A stretch of DNA of 64,000 nt from Blastocystis hominis (Eukaryota; Sar; Bigyra; Opalinata; Blastocystidae). This document shows positions 21,901 to 32,634 of the stretch, one piece after another; position 1 is the stretch's first letter; every line of letters starts with the position of its first letter. The stretch lies in NCBI RefSeq assembly GCF_000151665.1, contig NW_013171816.1, forward strand, positions 940,204 to 1,004,203. Direction: 5' to 3'. The notes below the pieces were generated by a model. That model saw only the letters and a program-made list of their open reading frames with translations, did not search any database and was not told the DNA's origin. The translations under genes were made by a program, and so were the position numbers.

Positions 21901-22558
21901 CGCTTACGCTCGTTCTGCGCCATCACACCTACCGATCGCTGCTGCGCAGCTGCGTCATCGACGATATCACTCTCGCCGTCAGCGACAAATACGGAAACAT
22001 CCTCATCTACCGCAGCTTCTATCCGGTTTCCACGGTTTCCACGATTGATTGTAGCTGAACGACTTGCTGAGCGGGCTGGACGCGTATGTGCCGTCCTATC
22101 AGACCAAAAACGAACGATCGGTCGCTCCTCGCTCGCTCTGTCACGCGTAGATGTCGCTCCTGGTCTGCTTCTACGCTGGAGCGATCGTGACGTCGCTGTT
22201 TAAGCAGACGCTGCAGCAGGGAAAGGAGTTGCTGGTGTACGCCACCATCTACGGAACCATCGGGTCTCTCACGCCGATCGCGTCGATTGAGACGCTGGAG
22301 ACGGTGGTGGCGCTGGAGTCGATTATTATAGGGAAGGGAATTTCGTTGGTGGGGAGAAATGTGGATGATTACCGAAGTCTGTTTTTGCCGTCGACTGTGA
22401 GTTTGGGGGATGGTTTTAAGGCGAAGGGTGTTGCGGACGGAGCGATCTGCATGCGATTCTTCCGATATCCGCCTGCCGTTCAGAAGGAGATTGCGGATCG
22501 ATTTGGGTCATCGGTTTCTGATATTATGGAAACGTTGCTAAAAATAAATGAAATTTAA
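18907..22558 (+). CDS. SF3B3: Splicing factor SF3B3 (SAP130/Rse1)
   Basis: This is a three-propeller scaffold of the U2 snRNP SF3b complex. The N-terminus (MFLYHKILS) and blocks such as SDSGCMSILWY, FGKPGC...VPGQYLAVN, NGHFEVIK and SDKYGNILIYR align through the protein. The C-terminus (YRSLFLPSTVSLGDG, VADGAICMRF) matches the SF3B3 end rather than DDB1 or CPSF1. Eight introns are inferred (29-38 nt). One 30 nt intron near 22121-22150 is in frame and carries a TAG. The middle exon (20014-21767) is unusually GC-rich and uninterrupted. The genomic stop is TAA, with a weak TTTGTTTT element right after it. Confidence 0.93.
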
Positions 22559-22607
22559 ACTATTTGTTTTTGAAACGACGAAGCAAATTCTTTTTGTCGG
22601 ACTACCT

Positions 22608-23317
22608 ATGAGCGAAAAGGAAAGTGTTATATTGAACCCGAAGTCCGTGACTGCTGGGCAGTTCGAATTTACTTCGATTCGGCTTCCCACAAGCGAAGGT
22701 CAATATGTCTCTCCCTATGCTAAAGAGCATGTGTACAGAGTGTTGCAAATCGAATGAGGTGTAGAGTTTTGCAATCCATCGAACTTCAAGCAGAAAGAGG
22801 TTCGATTCCTTTACTCGCCAGATGTGAAGACTCCCATCTTGGTAGATCTCTTCTAGCTCCGTAATATCCGTAGAAGACATTCGTCTGGAAGAGGCTCCCT
22901 ATTCCTCATCTTCTGTACGATTTTTGAGTTTTGTGCTCAGTTACTAGGAGGTTCGCGATCAATTCCTCGCCCAACTTGACGAGATTACCACTACTGTGCG
23001 TTTTGTCGATTTGTCTGATTGTAGAATATGCCACAAATTGAGAGAATTACTCCTCCCAAGTCTCTCGCTGAACTAAGTCAATTTCGAAAGATAGGTCAAA
23101 CTCAAAAAGAATGTATAGTACTATGTGTGGTATTGACTTAGCAGCGCCCGAACCTCGTACGGTTGAGATTTCAGATGACACGACTCTCCAATTGTTGGAT
23201 ACAATAACGAGTCTTCCTTCAGACTTTAAGCATGATTTGCTAAACTATCTGAAGGTTGTGGAGGAAAAATATAGCGAATTAGAGCAGAAGGAAGCTCAGC
23301 TGCGCCAGCCAAACTAG
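22608..23317 (+). CDS. Unknown protein with C-terminal coiled coil
   Basis: Six exons are inferred. Introns are about 32, 32, 33, 29 and 29 nt (near 22733, 22832, 22915, 23007 and 23113). The protein is about 185 residues and polar. Its C-terminal helix (HDLLNYLKVVEEKYSELEQK) is predicted coiled coil. A Ser/Pro/Glu-rich middle (LEEAPYSSSSEVRDQF) precedes a short PPKSLAELSQFRKIG segment. No family was recognised. The start ATG is 50 bases past the SF3B3 stop; an in-frame ATG at 22548 would overlap SF3B3 and is less likely. The stop TAG is genomic. Confidence 0.55.
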
Positions 23318-23329
23318 TGTACAATCAAG

Positions 23330-23337
23330 TGTTTGTT
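23330..23337 (+). terminator. TGTTTGTT shared with a minus-strand element
   Basis: Exact motif for the plus gene. The overlapping TGAAAACA (23337-23344) reads TGTTTTCA on the minus strand, four bases after the TGA of NOB1. Confidence 0.75.
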
Positions 23338-23348
23338 GAAAACAAGTT

Positions 23349-24818
23349 TCACTCAAGTTCATGTTTTGAATGAGTTGCAGCATTATTGGTGTTTTCGCTA
23401 GTGTTTACATTCTCATCGTGTTGTTTTGTGTCGTTTGTGTTTGCTTCTGCTTCCGCGCTTGCTTCTGCGCTTGCTTCTGCGCTTGCTTCTGCTTCTGCGC
23501 TTGATTTGATTGGGGATTTGCTTTGACTATTGCGATTGCTTTTCGTTTGATTCTTCGGTTTGGTTCGCTTCTTTGTTTTGTGCGTTCGCGAAGAGGAAAA
23601 ATCGCCCACTCCGACCACTCCATTTCGAGTCATGAACGCTTGGACTCGCTTCAAACTCCGATTTCCACAAGACGGACAGAAGCTGCAGTGCTCATTAATG
23701 CAAATGCTAAACTCAACCCACTCCCTCAAAGAAACCGAAAACACGAGCTGCATTTTCGTGTCCAGATCTTCATCTTCGTGATCGGATTTCCCGCCAACGA
23801 GACCACCCGAAACCCCATTTGTAACAAAATTATCTATTGTTAACTGTCGAATGTGGGCATTGGTCTACCTGGATTGTCGTGTTATTGGTGCAAACGACAA
23901 TGGAATTATCGAGTCGTTGCGTGGCTTCTTCAGGAACATTCCGGTCAAATCTACGGTTATAGATGGAAAGCAAATCGATGCATTGAAAGTTCCTCAGAAC
24001 CAATCCAGCATCCATAGTCGTCTTCGCTGGTTGGCTCCAGGAGAAGACTTCCACTCCCGCCATTCACATGGCTGCCCTGGGAATGTGTAGAAGTGCTAGA
24101 TTGCGTGGTAGCCTGAGGAACAAATTCTGGAGCCGAAGCGCGGAGCTTGGAGGAAGGGTGAGAAACGAATGGATGTGTGTCGATGTCACCAGGGTGCAGT
24201 GAAGGAATTACAATTTCTGGAATTGATTATTTTCATAAAAAAAGGTGGGATATGTGCTTATAGAAACAGCCGTTCCCTCGACTGCATCCTCCTGGGAGAC
24301 TGAAATAGATACATGGCTCATGACACACGTTTACGCCCACTTCTCGAAGCTCATCCGTGTTTTCAAAATACCTGGATTTCTATTTCTCGCATCCACCACT
24401 GAAATGTACTGTTAGTAAAGGAATGTGGTTTATGTGCTCAATTCCGAATCTGGTCTTTTCCATCTCATACGCCGCTGCCATAAACAGAATATCTAGCTCC
24501 GTCAATTGTTCGCTGTAGCCCGCTTCCGTGGAGAACGTTTTCACTACGCGTTATTTTTCTCCTACTTCACGACCTGCGTGAATAGACTCTTCGCTGGGCG
24601 CGATGGACTGAATGCGGGAGAAACGCTCCTGAATCTGGTTTTGTTTGTTAAAATAATTGATAGCGTCCTTGATGTAGGGATCGATGGAGTAGAAACTCTA
24701 CACATCACCATCCCGATCCCAGGTCGACCTCTCCAGCCTCCAGCGAAGCGAGGATGTCTTCGAGAGCGGAGAGAGCAGGAAAATCGAGAAGAACAATCTT
24801 GAAGGACTGTTTTTCCAT
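23349..24818 (-). CDS. NOB1: NOB1 endonuclease of 40S ribosome maturation
   Basis: Nob1 cleaves 20S pre-rRNA at site D. The PIN domain is visible (MEKQSFKIVLLDF; FYSIDPYIKDAI; TELDILFMAAAYEM), as is the zinc-ribbon part (LLQMGFRVVSLAGNPI ... RKCSSCF ... CPSCGNRSLKRVQAF). The tail is Lys-rich and then Ala/Glu/Ser repeats (23440-23510). Intron phases agree near 24730, 24560 and 24420, 23846-23880 and 23720. Two junctions in the acidic linker (about 24250-24350 and 23960-24000) remain unresolved, so the exact linker is uncertain. The usual N-terminal ADAGAF block appears as LDFPALSALED, so the first PIN aspartate is kept. The ATG lies 11 bases past the BiP 3' element. Confidence 0.85.
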
Positions 24819-24828
24819 TTTCTTTTGC

Positions 24829-24836
24829 AACAAACA
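24829..24836 (-). terminator. TGTTTGTT 3'-end element of BiP
   Basis: Exact motif on the minus strand (AACAAACA on plus). The ATG of NOB1 on the same strand begins 11 bases downstream. Confidence 0.8.
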
Positions 24837-24887
24837 GGCAAACAGGATCAAGATTCAACCATTACAATACCAATATATCAAAGTAGT

Positions 24888-26837
24888 TTACAGCTCGTCG
24901 TCGTCATCCTCCGGCGCAGACTCACCTCCAGCGTTCTGGTAGAACTGGGACATGATCGGGTTAGCGACCGCCTCCAGCTCCTTCTGCTTCTCCTCGTACT
25001 CGCTGGCCTCCGCACTATCGTTGTCGTCGAGCCAGTCCAGCGTCTCCTTGACGGCCTCCTCGATCTTCTCCTTATCCTCCTCGGAGATCTTGTCGGCCAC
25101 TCCCTTCTCCTTGTCCGAGATCGTGTTCTTCAGCTGGTAGCAGTAGCTCTCCAGCTGGTTGCGCTTGTCCACGCGGTTGCGCGCCGCCTCGTCCTCCTTC
25201 GCGTACATCTCGGCCTCCTCGACCATGCGCTGGATCTCGTCCTCGTTCAGACGTCCCTTCTCCGCAGTGATGGTGATGGACTCGCTCTTGCCAGTGCCCT
25301 TATCCTCCGCGGACACCTGCAGAATACCGTTGGCATCGATCTCGAAGGTCACCTCGATCTGCGGCACGCCGCGCGGCGCGGGGGCGATTCCGTTGAGGTC
25401 GAACTGTCCCAGCTTGTGGTTGTCCTTGGTCATCGATCGCTCTCCCTCGAACACCTGGATGGTCACCGAGGGCTGGTTGTCCTGGTACGTCGAGAACACC
25501 TGCGACTTCTTCGTGGGGATCACGCTGTTACGCTTGATCAGCACCGTCATCACGCCTCCCACCGTCTCGATACCCAGCGACAGGGGCGCCACATCCAGCA
25601 GCAGCAGGTCCTTCGTCTCCTCCGCGGCCTCTCCGCTCAGGATTCCTCCCTGCACGGCAGCTCCGTAAGCCACGGCCTCATCGGGGTTGATTCCACGGTT
25701 CAGCTCCTTGCCGTTGAAGTAGTCCTTCAGCAGCTCCTGCACCTTGGGAATACGCGTCGAGCCTCCGACCAGCACGATCTCGTCGATCTCCTTCTTCTTC
25801 AGATCCGCGTCCGCCAGCACCTTCTCCACAGGTCCCAGAGTCTTCTTGAAGAGATCCATGTTCAGCTTCTCAAAACGAGCGCGCGTGAGCGTCTCCGAGA
25901 AATCGATGCCGTCGTACAGAGCCTCGATCTCGATGTTCGCCTGGTGCTGAGTGGACAGCACGCGCTTCACACGCTCCACCTCCTTTCGCAGCTTCTGCAC
26001 AGCACGCTTGTCGCCAGACATGTCCTTGTTGTACTTCTTCTTGAAGATCTTCATCATGTACTGCATCACCACCTGGTCGAAATCCTCTCCTCCCAGATGC
26101 GTATCTCCGTTGGTAGCCAGCACCTCGAACACACCGTTATCGATCGTCAGCACCGTCACATCGAAGGTACCACCTCCAAGATCGAACACAAGAATGTTCT
26201 TCTCTCCGTCCTTCTTGTCCAGACCGTAGGCAATAGCAGCGGCAGTGGGCTCGTTAATGATACGCTGCACGCTCAGACCCGCAATCGTTCCAGCATCCTT
26301 CGTAGCCTGACGCTGCGCATCGTTGAAGTAGGCAGGCACAGTGATCACAGCGTTCTTCACCTCCTCACCCAAATAAGACTCGGCAATCTGCTTCATCTTG
26401 GTCAGCACCATAGCGGAGATTTCCTCAGGAGAGAAGTCCTTCGGTCCGTTGTTGGTCTCCACATGAATCACGGGCTTTCCCTTCTTGTCCATCACATGGA
26501 AAGGCCACATCTTCTTATCGTGCTGAACAGTCGGATCATTGTACTTACGACCAATCAGACGCTTCACATCGAAAATAGTACGCTCAGGATTGATGGTGGC
26601 CTGGTTCTTGGCAGCATCACCAATCATACGTTCCTTGTCGTCCCAAGCGACGTAGGAAGGAGTAATACGGTTACCCTGCTCATTGGGAATGATTTCCACT
26701 TGTCCCTTTCTGTACACACCCACGCAAGAGTAGGTGGTACCCAGATCGATACCGATCACATTTCCCAGACTCTCTTCTTCCTCCGCAAAAGCAAGCGCGG
26801 TGAGAGCCACAATAGCAAATAGCACTTTATTCATCAT
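24888..26837 (-). CDS. HSPA5: ER Hsp70 chaperone BiP/GRP78
   Basis: An intronless 649-residue ER-lumenal Hsp70. It has a signal peptide ([18 protein letters not shown]), ATPase motifs [36 protein letters not shown] and [10 protein letters not shown], a substrate-binding domain and the retention signal DDEL. BiP folds secreted proteins and gates Sec61. Codon use is strongly GC-biased. The opposite strand shows a 665-codon open frame, a typical Hsp70 antisense artefact. Likely heat-inducible: two heat-shock-element arrays lie upstream. Confidence 0.98.
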   Translation of the reverse strand: MMNKVLFAIVALTALAFAEEEESLGNVIGIDLGTTYSCVGVYRKGQVEIIPNEQGNRITPSYVAWDDKERMIGDAAKNQATINPERTIFDVKRLIGRKYNDPTVQHDKKMWPFHVMDKKGKPVIHVETNNGPKDFSPEEISAMVLTKMKQIAESYLGEEVKNAVITVPAYFNDAQRQATKDAGTIAGLSVQRIINEPTAAAIAYGLDKKDGEKNILVFDLGGGTFDVTVLTIDNGVFEVLATNGDTHLGGEDFDQVVMQYMMKIFKKKYNKDMSGDKRAVQKLRKEVERVKRVLSTQHQANIEIEALYDGIDFSETLTRARFEKLNMDLFKKTLGPVEKVLADADLKKKEIDEIVLVGGSTRIPKVQELLKDYFNGKELNRGINPDEAVAYGAAVQGGILSGEAAEETKDLLLLDVAPLSLGIETVGGVMTVLIKRNSVIPTKKSQVFSTYQDNQPSVTIQVFEGERSMTKDNHKLGQFDLNGIAPAPRGVPQIEVTFEIDANGILQVSAEDKGTGKSESITITAEKGRLNEDEIQRMVEEAEMYAKEDEAARNRVDKRNQLESYCYQLKNTISDKEKGVADKISEEDKEKIEEAVKETLDWLDDNDSAEASEYEEKQKELEAVANPIMSQFYQNAGGESAPEDDDDEL

Positions 26838-26912
26838 AGCTTTCTTCAGAATTGCTCTTTATGAATAATGTCAATAAAGAAAATATGAAATAGACTATGA
26901 AAGGAACCTCAT

Positions 26913-26925
26913 TTCCAGAACATTC
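26913..26925 (-). promoter_or_regulatory. Perfect three-unit heat-shock element
   Basis: TTCCAGAACATTC has three contiguous inverted nTTCn/nGAAn units, the HSF1 trimer target. It lies 76 bases upstream of the BiP ATG. Confidence 0.75.
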
Positions 26926-27002
26926 TATCATGCAATGGCCCAAAAATCGAACAAAAACCCCTTTCGATTTAGGGGCCTTTTTTAATAGGGCAAATTGATG
27001 GA

Positions 27003-27010
27003 AACAAACA
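27003..27010 (-). terminator. TGTTTGTT 3'-end element of the MORN-LRR gene
   Basis: Exact motif on the minus strand, 20 bases after the TAA at 27031-27033. Confidence 0.75.
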
Positions 27011-27012
27011 GT

Positions 27013-27032
27013 TTTCTAGAGCTTTCTAGATT
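27013..27032 (-). promoter_or_regulatory. Imperfect four-unit heat-shock element
   Basis: The repeated TTCTAGA, spaced 10 bases, gives phased units TTC-GA-TTC-GA, 176 bases upstream of BiP. It overlaps the 3' end of the MORN-LRR gene. Confidence 0.5.
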
Positions 27033-28881
27033 ACCTCAATGCGCTTTGCGCTTCGGCAGCATCCCTTATCATTCTTTGTAGCGAGCCAGGAACATCTGCA
27101 AATCAGATCCTCTCTTCAAAGCTTACTGCTGACAGAATTCGTTATGACTTTCTTAAATGCTCCAGGAAGCGTAATCTTCGCCTTCTTCGAAATATCTACG
27201 CTCAAAAAAAAGACAAGCGCCATACTTGAGAAGAAAATCGTGCGAGGGAAGTAAAAACTGTTCTTCTCCGCTACGAGAGACTCCAAAGCGGGAAGATCTG
27301 CACTTCAGATTGAAATGGAAAATCTACCTGTCAAGGAGAGAGTGCTGGAGTCCGTATTGTTTCCTAAGAGGGCGTTCGCCTTGAGAGTAATCGTTCGCAG
27401 TTGCGGAAGATCTACATGAAGAACTCACAAAGTTTTATACTTTCTATGCAGGTTTCGGTGGACATTCGGAATGCGGAATCCCCCAAATAGATCGTTTTCA
27501 AACTATCCAACTCTATTGATCATACCTTCCTTTTCCCTTCTATACGTTGAATAATGAACGAAGCAGCGAAGAAGTTCCAAGAATCCTTCTCGGATCCGAT
27601 ATTCAGGGAATCCAGCTTCGGGCATTTCGTGATCTCGAACCGACCAAAATCAATGAAACTGCCCTCTCCAATTTCGATCATTTTCAGGTGTCGACAGTTT
27701 TCGATAGAGAAGGATTTGTTCGTACTCAGTTTTAGCTTGTTCTTCATCATCTTCACATTCTTCACTGAGCAGTTCTTCTCGGAGCAGTTCTTTCCGATCT
27801 TCACGGAGACAAGTCCAGGCAAATTCGTTAGACTAAAGGAAGAGACATGCTGGAGGCAGGAATCACCAATTTCAATGGTTTTCAAAGATTTTAAATTGTA
27901 CAATTTCAACACATAGCCATTGAATGAGGGATACACGATAAGTTCACGAATTTGAAAATTCACACCTCGAATGTCCTCCTTCGACCGAATCTCCAGTTGC
28001 GTGCTAGACCTATCTATCTCGGAAGAAACCGACAGAGAATCGTTTTCATCATCTCCCACCTGCACATTTTGGATGTATTGAGCTTCAGCACCATCTTCGT
28101 ACCATCCGTCATACAAATCAACCCCGCTTTTCTCTTCTCCGTTCTCCCAAACTCCTTCGTGAATAGCCTTTCCATATCTATCCAAAATGCAGCCCGATCC
28201 ATGGCGCACATACTCATCGTTCTCTTCGTCGTAGGCATAGCCACCGATGTATAGAGGAATGCGTCTCGAAATATCCAAGTTATCATGTCCATCTGCATAC
28301 TCGATCATTTCATCATCTTCAAATTCCTTTACAACTTGCTTCAGCTTGTCGCTTTCCCACATACCAACGAGTTTGACGTTTCCTGTCTTCGGATAGAACT
28401 CAGTACCCTTTCCATGCCGCTCATAATTACTGTTGAAGTCTCCGCGATAAACCACAATATAGGTAGTCTCGTCGTAAATCACCAGAGTCGGTCCCTGCTT
28501 CTGGTTCTCAATATACCTCTGGTAGTTCTTAAACGACTTGTCGTTATCAGTTACACTACTCACTATACCTCTTTCGTATGTGACTTCCTTTCCAATGTGT
28601 CTTCCATTCACTTCACTCCATGTTGATATTAGGATACCCTTATAAAACATTTGGCATTCGTGTACATTTCCCTTTTTCACGGTCTTTATGTATTTTCCCA
28701 TGTTAGAACCACCCAAATACTTAACCTCATAGTCTAATCCCTTGAAATAATAGTGCCTAGTATCTATAACTTCAAACTCCTCAGAATCCTTGTTTTCCTC
28801 CTTTTCCTTAGTGTCTTTCCGTTGCTTGTATATTTTTCTGTTAGTCGGTTTACGATGATATCGATTCTGGCCCTTTTCCAT
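27031..28881 (-). CDS. MORN repeats joined to BspA-like leucine-rich repeats
   Basis: The N-terminal part is Lys/Glu-rich, followed by about six MORN-like units (FKGLDYEVKYLG, YRGDFNSNYERHGKG, IHEGVWENGE). The C-terminal 250 residues are leucine-rich repeats of the BspA type (LKLYNLKSLKTIEIGDSCL, LDSLKTIYLGDSAF, LPQLRTITLKANAL). Introns near 27523-27555 (33 nt, in frame, contains TGA), 27409-27437 (29), 27313-27342 (30) and 27087-27117 (31) extend the protein past the apparent stop at 27520. The plus-strand frame at 27039 is its shadow. The role is unknown; LRRs of this type mediate binding in surface or cytosolic proteins. No signal peptide is seen. Confidence 0.8.
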
Positions 28882-29121
28882 TGCAAAAGATAAAAAATCT
28901 ATGAATCATTGGAAAAAACATGTTAAATGTCATTTCTTTATTTTCCTTTTTGGCTTTAATATTCAATTACTCTCTTGAATAGCAGGCTAAAACGGTACAA
29001 TAAACAATTCGAGAGAGAATGGACTTGCAGATTGTTTTACTTTTAGAATAAGAAATTACTACCTTCCTAAAATGAGAATAGGGATTAGATTGTTTTTGTT
29101 GTTTTAGGCGTGATTGTCTCA

Positions 29122-29832
29122 ATGAAAAAAGCAACTACGCAGAAATCAAAGAGTAATAAAAAGAGAGAAAATAAGGAAGTCACAAGAGGTGATTCCGAAT
29201 CAACAGCCAAAAAGGTTCATATTGATAAATTCGATTTTGTACTGTTGTTAATATAGTTTGTTATATAGGGAACGCGGAAACAACTCGAGCAGGACGAAAA
29301 GGAGATTGAGTATCTTGAGAAGAAATTGGGGCTTAATACAAGTGATAGCAAGAGTAAGAAAGACATTCGCCGTCGTCTAAACAAGGAATTAAAGGAAGAT
29401 GGTTTTGGTGATGACATTTTTGATTTTCTGGATCAATTGGATCATGTAATGGAGGCTCCGGATATGGATAAGATAAAAAAGGAATTATCGCAAGATGAAA
29501 TTGACTCTTTGGAGAAAAGCAGAAAGAAAAAGGTTAAGAAAAATGCTAAGGTAGATCTGAAACAATCAAAGGAAGAAGAAGAGGAGGAAGAGGAAGAGGA
29601 AGAGGAAGAAGAGCTGGAAGGAATGTCTGAGGATGATGGGTTAGATGAGGATCTTTCGGATGGAATTGTGGATGCTAATTACCTCCGTTCATATGCCAAA
29701 AACAATGGTCTTCGTGTCATGAATGAAGAAGAGGAAGAGGAAGAGGAAGAAAAGGAAGAGGAAGAAAAGGAAGAAAGTATGGATGATGCTGATTTACTTG
29801 AAAGTAACGAAGAAGAAGAAGAGGAAGAGGAG

Positions 29833-29885
<53 letters not shown>

Positions 29886-31780
29886 AGAAAATGAGAAAAG
29901 TGAAAAAGAAGAGAATGATTCCAAACCAGAAGCTTCCGATGAACCAAAGGACGTTCGATATGAAGATATCACAGATATTTATGGAAGAGTGAAGGCTGGC
30001 CACGAAGAAGACTTGAAACGATTCACAGCCAAATACGTTCCACCTCACTTACGAAACCAGTCTTCCTCTGCAGATGAGTCCACTCAATTCGATCAAGCTA
30101 TCGCCAAGCAAATCCGCGAGATTGTGAACAAAGTCACAGACGACACGTTTATCAGTATGTGCCATCTTCTAATCGCTGCATACACGAAGTATCCAAAGAA
30201 CAGCGTGCGTAGCAATCTCTACACGACAGTCATCGCTGCTACAAAGAACCCATTCAAAATCATTCACCACTACATTCGATTATACGCCGGTTTGATCGCC
30301 GCCGCGCAGCACGAAAGCGACATGAACGTCGTTTCCTTCATTGCAGAGAATGTAGTGAATTTATTCGAAGCAGAGTGTGAAAATGCGATTAACGAGCACG
30401 ATACGAGCGTACGAAGCATTCGATGAACTGAACGATAGAACGACAATGTCGTGGAGTACTCGAAAACGCCGGTGAATATCTTCGTTCTTTTAGCTTATTT
30501 TTACTTTTACAATCTTCTCACCTCCACGTTAATCGTCGATTTGTTGAAGGAAGGCGCAAGACGATTCACCGAAATGGACGTGGAAATCATTTACACCACA
30601 ATGAAAATCTGCGGATTCAAACTGCGAGGCGACTGCCCAGCGGACCTGAAAGACCTCATCCTTCTCATCAAGGAAAAGGCAGATTCGGATGCGTGGAAGT
30701 AGCTCCGCTTTGTCTGTGTGACGTAGAAATAACCAGCGAGTGCAGCTGATGTTAGAAACCGTTTACAACATCAAAAACAACCGCGACAACGCGGAGCTGA
30801 AGCAAGAAAAGGAGAAAGCCACCATGATTCGAAACCTCGTGTCCAAAACATTCGGAACGAATTCCACGCCTCTCGCAGTCTCGCTCGAAGACATCCATAA
30901 CGCCGAAACGAATGGTCGATGGTGGGTTCTGGGCGCACAGTACCGACCTGCGAAGAAAGCGGAGGGAAAGAAGGAAAAGCGGACGTCGCTGAGTCGAATC
31001 ATCGCCGAAGCGGACGAGAAAGTGATCAAAGCGGCGGAAAAGCTTCGAATGAACACAGACGTTCGAAAGTAAGTCGAAGAAAGGCGCTTCGTTGTAGAGC
31101 TGTGTTCATTACGCTCATGACGAGCAGCGATTACATGGAGGCGTTCGATCGGCTGCTTCAGCTCAATCTCCAGCCCGTGCAGGAGCGAGAAATCATTCGA
31201 ATCATTCTGGTTTGTGCGGGTCGAGTGGGGCAGAAGGGCGAAATCGAGTGTAGGAAAAGCAGTACAATCCGTATTATGGGTATTTGCTGAATCAGCTCTG
31301 CAAGAGCAAGCCTTCCCATAAGTTCACGCTTCAGCTAGCGTACCAAGACATTTTCAAAACCATTCAGGACTACAGCAATGCAAAGCTGACCAACTTGGCT
31401 ACACTCTTTTCGAATATCCTTTTTATATAGATTATTTTCTAAGTGGATATGGAAGACCTTGACTTCAGATCTGCTGCAGAACTTCGTTCTTTCGATGAGC
31501 ATTCTGAAGATCATTGATTTCACACAGATCGATCCGCAGACTGAGTTTTTCTTGACTCAGTTCCTCGTGAATTTCTTGGTGACAGCGAGTGATGAAGTGT
31601 TCGCAGCGTGTATCGCCCGAATTGGGTCTGGAGCGGAGAAGATGCCAGTGCGTGATGGGTTAATGGTGTTCTTGAAATCAACGCTGAAGCCGAAGGTGGA
31701 AGATAAGCCTGCGTTGAAATCGAAGGTGAAAAAGATGATTAAATACTTAGATCGTTTAGGAAGTTTGGATTATGATCAAT
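29122..31780 (+). CDS. NOM1: NOM1/Sgd1 nucleolar MIF4G-MA3 protein
   Basis: This is a nucleolar factor of 18S rRNA maturation that recruits eIF4A-type helicase in other species. A basic N-terminus and several very long Glu runs (29575-29620, 29730-29900) precede KYVPPHLR, the MIF4G domain (IREIVNKVTDDTFISMCHLL) and the MA3 domain (AVFITLMTSSDYMEAFDRLL). Introns are 30, 30, 28, 29 and 29 nt. One 55 nt segment (31414-31468) is removed with AT-AG ends to give LFSNLLQNFV, exactly the family sequence. No stop follows ...LDYDQ. T31780 begins codon TGC five bases before TGTTTGTT, so poly(A) creates UAA. Confidence 0.92.
29575..29895 (+). repeat. GAA/GAG tracts encoding polyglutamate in NOM1
   Basis: There are three coding runs of Glu codons, the longest near 29811-29890. 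They give opposite-strand poly-Ser and poly-Leu shadow ORFs. Confidence 0.85.
31414..31468 (+). other. Candidate minor-class (U12-type) AT-AG intron
   Basis: The segment begins ATATCCTTTT, the U12 5' splice-site consensus, and ends CCTTGACTTCAG, where CCTTGAC resembles the U12 branch site. At 55 nt it is longer than neighbours of about 30 nt. No GT donor exists in the 40 bases upstream. Excision restores frame and family sequence. The branch A to AG distance (6 nt) is short for U12 introns. Confidence 0.5.
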
Positions 31781-31784
31781 GCGA

Positions 31785-31792
31785 TGTTTGTT
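31785..31792 (+). terminator. TGTTTGTT that decides the NOM1 stop
   Basis: Exact motif. T31780 is the first base of an in-frame codon; the genomic TAA lies beyond, at 31792-31794. Confidence 0.75.
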
Positions 31793-31839
31793 AAATAAAC
31801 AGAATGGTGTTATTGCTGTGTTATCAGTATTAGTATAGT

Positions 31840-32221
31840 TTATTCAAGAGGAACAACGCACCACTCACGAATTCTGTAGTCGGTGACGAGCTTGTTGGCC
31901 AGATAAGGATCGCGCTTCAGCCATTCATCGCACACAGCAGGAGAATCTCCCTTGAAAATGAAGGTAGCTCCATCTGGGGGGTTGGCATAAGCGCCAATCA
32001 TGAACATCGTTCCCTTCGCATGAAGCTCCTTAGCAAGGTTCAGATGTCCAGCGCGGAAAGGGGTTCTCTTCTCAAGAATACCCTCGACATAATCGTCTAA
32101 CGATTAGATTCCATTTGGATCGCTTACACATCAGAATGTAGTACTTCTGGTTCTTGGCAGCCTGAGCAAAGCTGCGGGTCATGGCAGGGATGGCAGATGC
32201 GGCACGAGCGAGAGAATTCAT
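31840..32221 (-). CDS. YCII-related protein with organelle targeting peptide
   Basis: This ferredoxin-like YCII domain protein has the blocks KYYILMYDYVEG, RAGHLNLAKELHAKG and WCVVPLE. The family lacks an agreed function, although bacterial members include chlorophenol-degradation accessory proteins. The N-terminus MNSLARAASAIPAMTRSF is Arg/Ser/Ala-rich without acids, a probable targeting peptide for the mitochondrion-related organelle. One 31 nt intron lies near 32096-32126. The stop TAA is followed on the minus strand by TGTTTATT, overlapping the NOM1 end; the genes converge with about 50 bases between them. Confidence 0.85.
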
Positions 32222-32345
32222 TATGAAATCGATTTATTATGACAGAAATGATCTAAACTTCCACGTTTGTGAAGTCTGCGACATCGCTCCGAAAACCGTG
32301 GTGACCGCTATTTAGTAATTCCACTTATTTAATAGAGTCACGAGA

Positions 32346-32566
32346 ATGTTTGGAATGAATGCACCGATGATGATGGCACCCCCTCCAACGAATCAGGGGT
32401 TTTTGATGAGACTGTACACCAAGGGCACTGAGATTGCGAAAGTAAGTCATCGCCGCATGTATTTTCACTGTAGACTCTATTCCGATGGGGTTATATTCCG
32501 TTTGTGATTTATTTGGGAGTGAAGACTCCATTCCCGGTAACTGTCCGAGATTTCCTTCCGATGTAA
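32346..32566 (+). CDS. TOMM7: TOM7, small subunit of the outer-membrane translocase
   Basis: This is a tail-anchored regulator of the TOM40 complex. The second exon carries the family core LFRWGYIPFVIYLGVK, aligned with IRWGFIPLVIYLGFK of other TOM7 proteins. A 32 nt intron (near 32443-32474) separates it from an exon encoding a Met/Pro-rich leader. The protein is 62 residues, too small for routine ORF calling. The stop is TAA 32564-32566. It indicates an intact import channel in the organelle. Confidence 0.85.
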
Positions 32567-32634
32567 GCATCCCTTGTACATTTAATTCTCATTTTTGGTT
32601 TTTGTTACAAACAAGCGCCATATTGTACAGACTT

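Noticed and set aside
24825-26822. 665-codon plus-strand open frame
   Set aside because: Exact antisense of BiP. Its His/Leu-rich translation has no family match, and long antisense frames are typical of GC-biased Hsp70 genes.
27039-27254. Small plus-strand gene resembling a basic organellar protein
   Set aside because: The minus strand here encodes the last LRR exons with three phase-consistent introns and an exact 3' element, which explains the sequence better.
29575-29895. GAA/GAG runs as a microsatellite or regulatory repeat
   Set aside because: They stay in frame as Glu codons inside NOM1, as similar acidic runs do in other NOM1 proteins.
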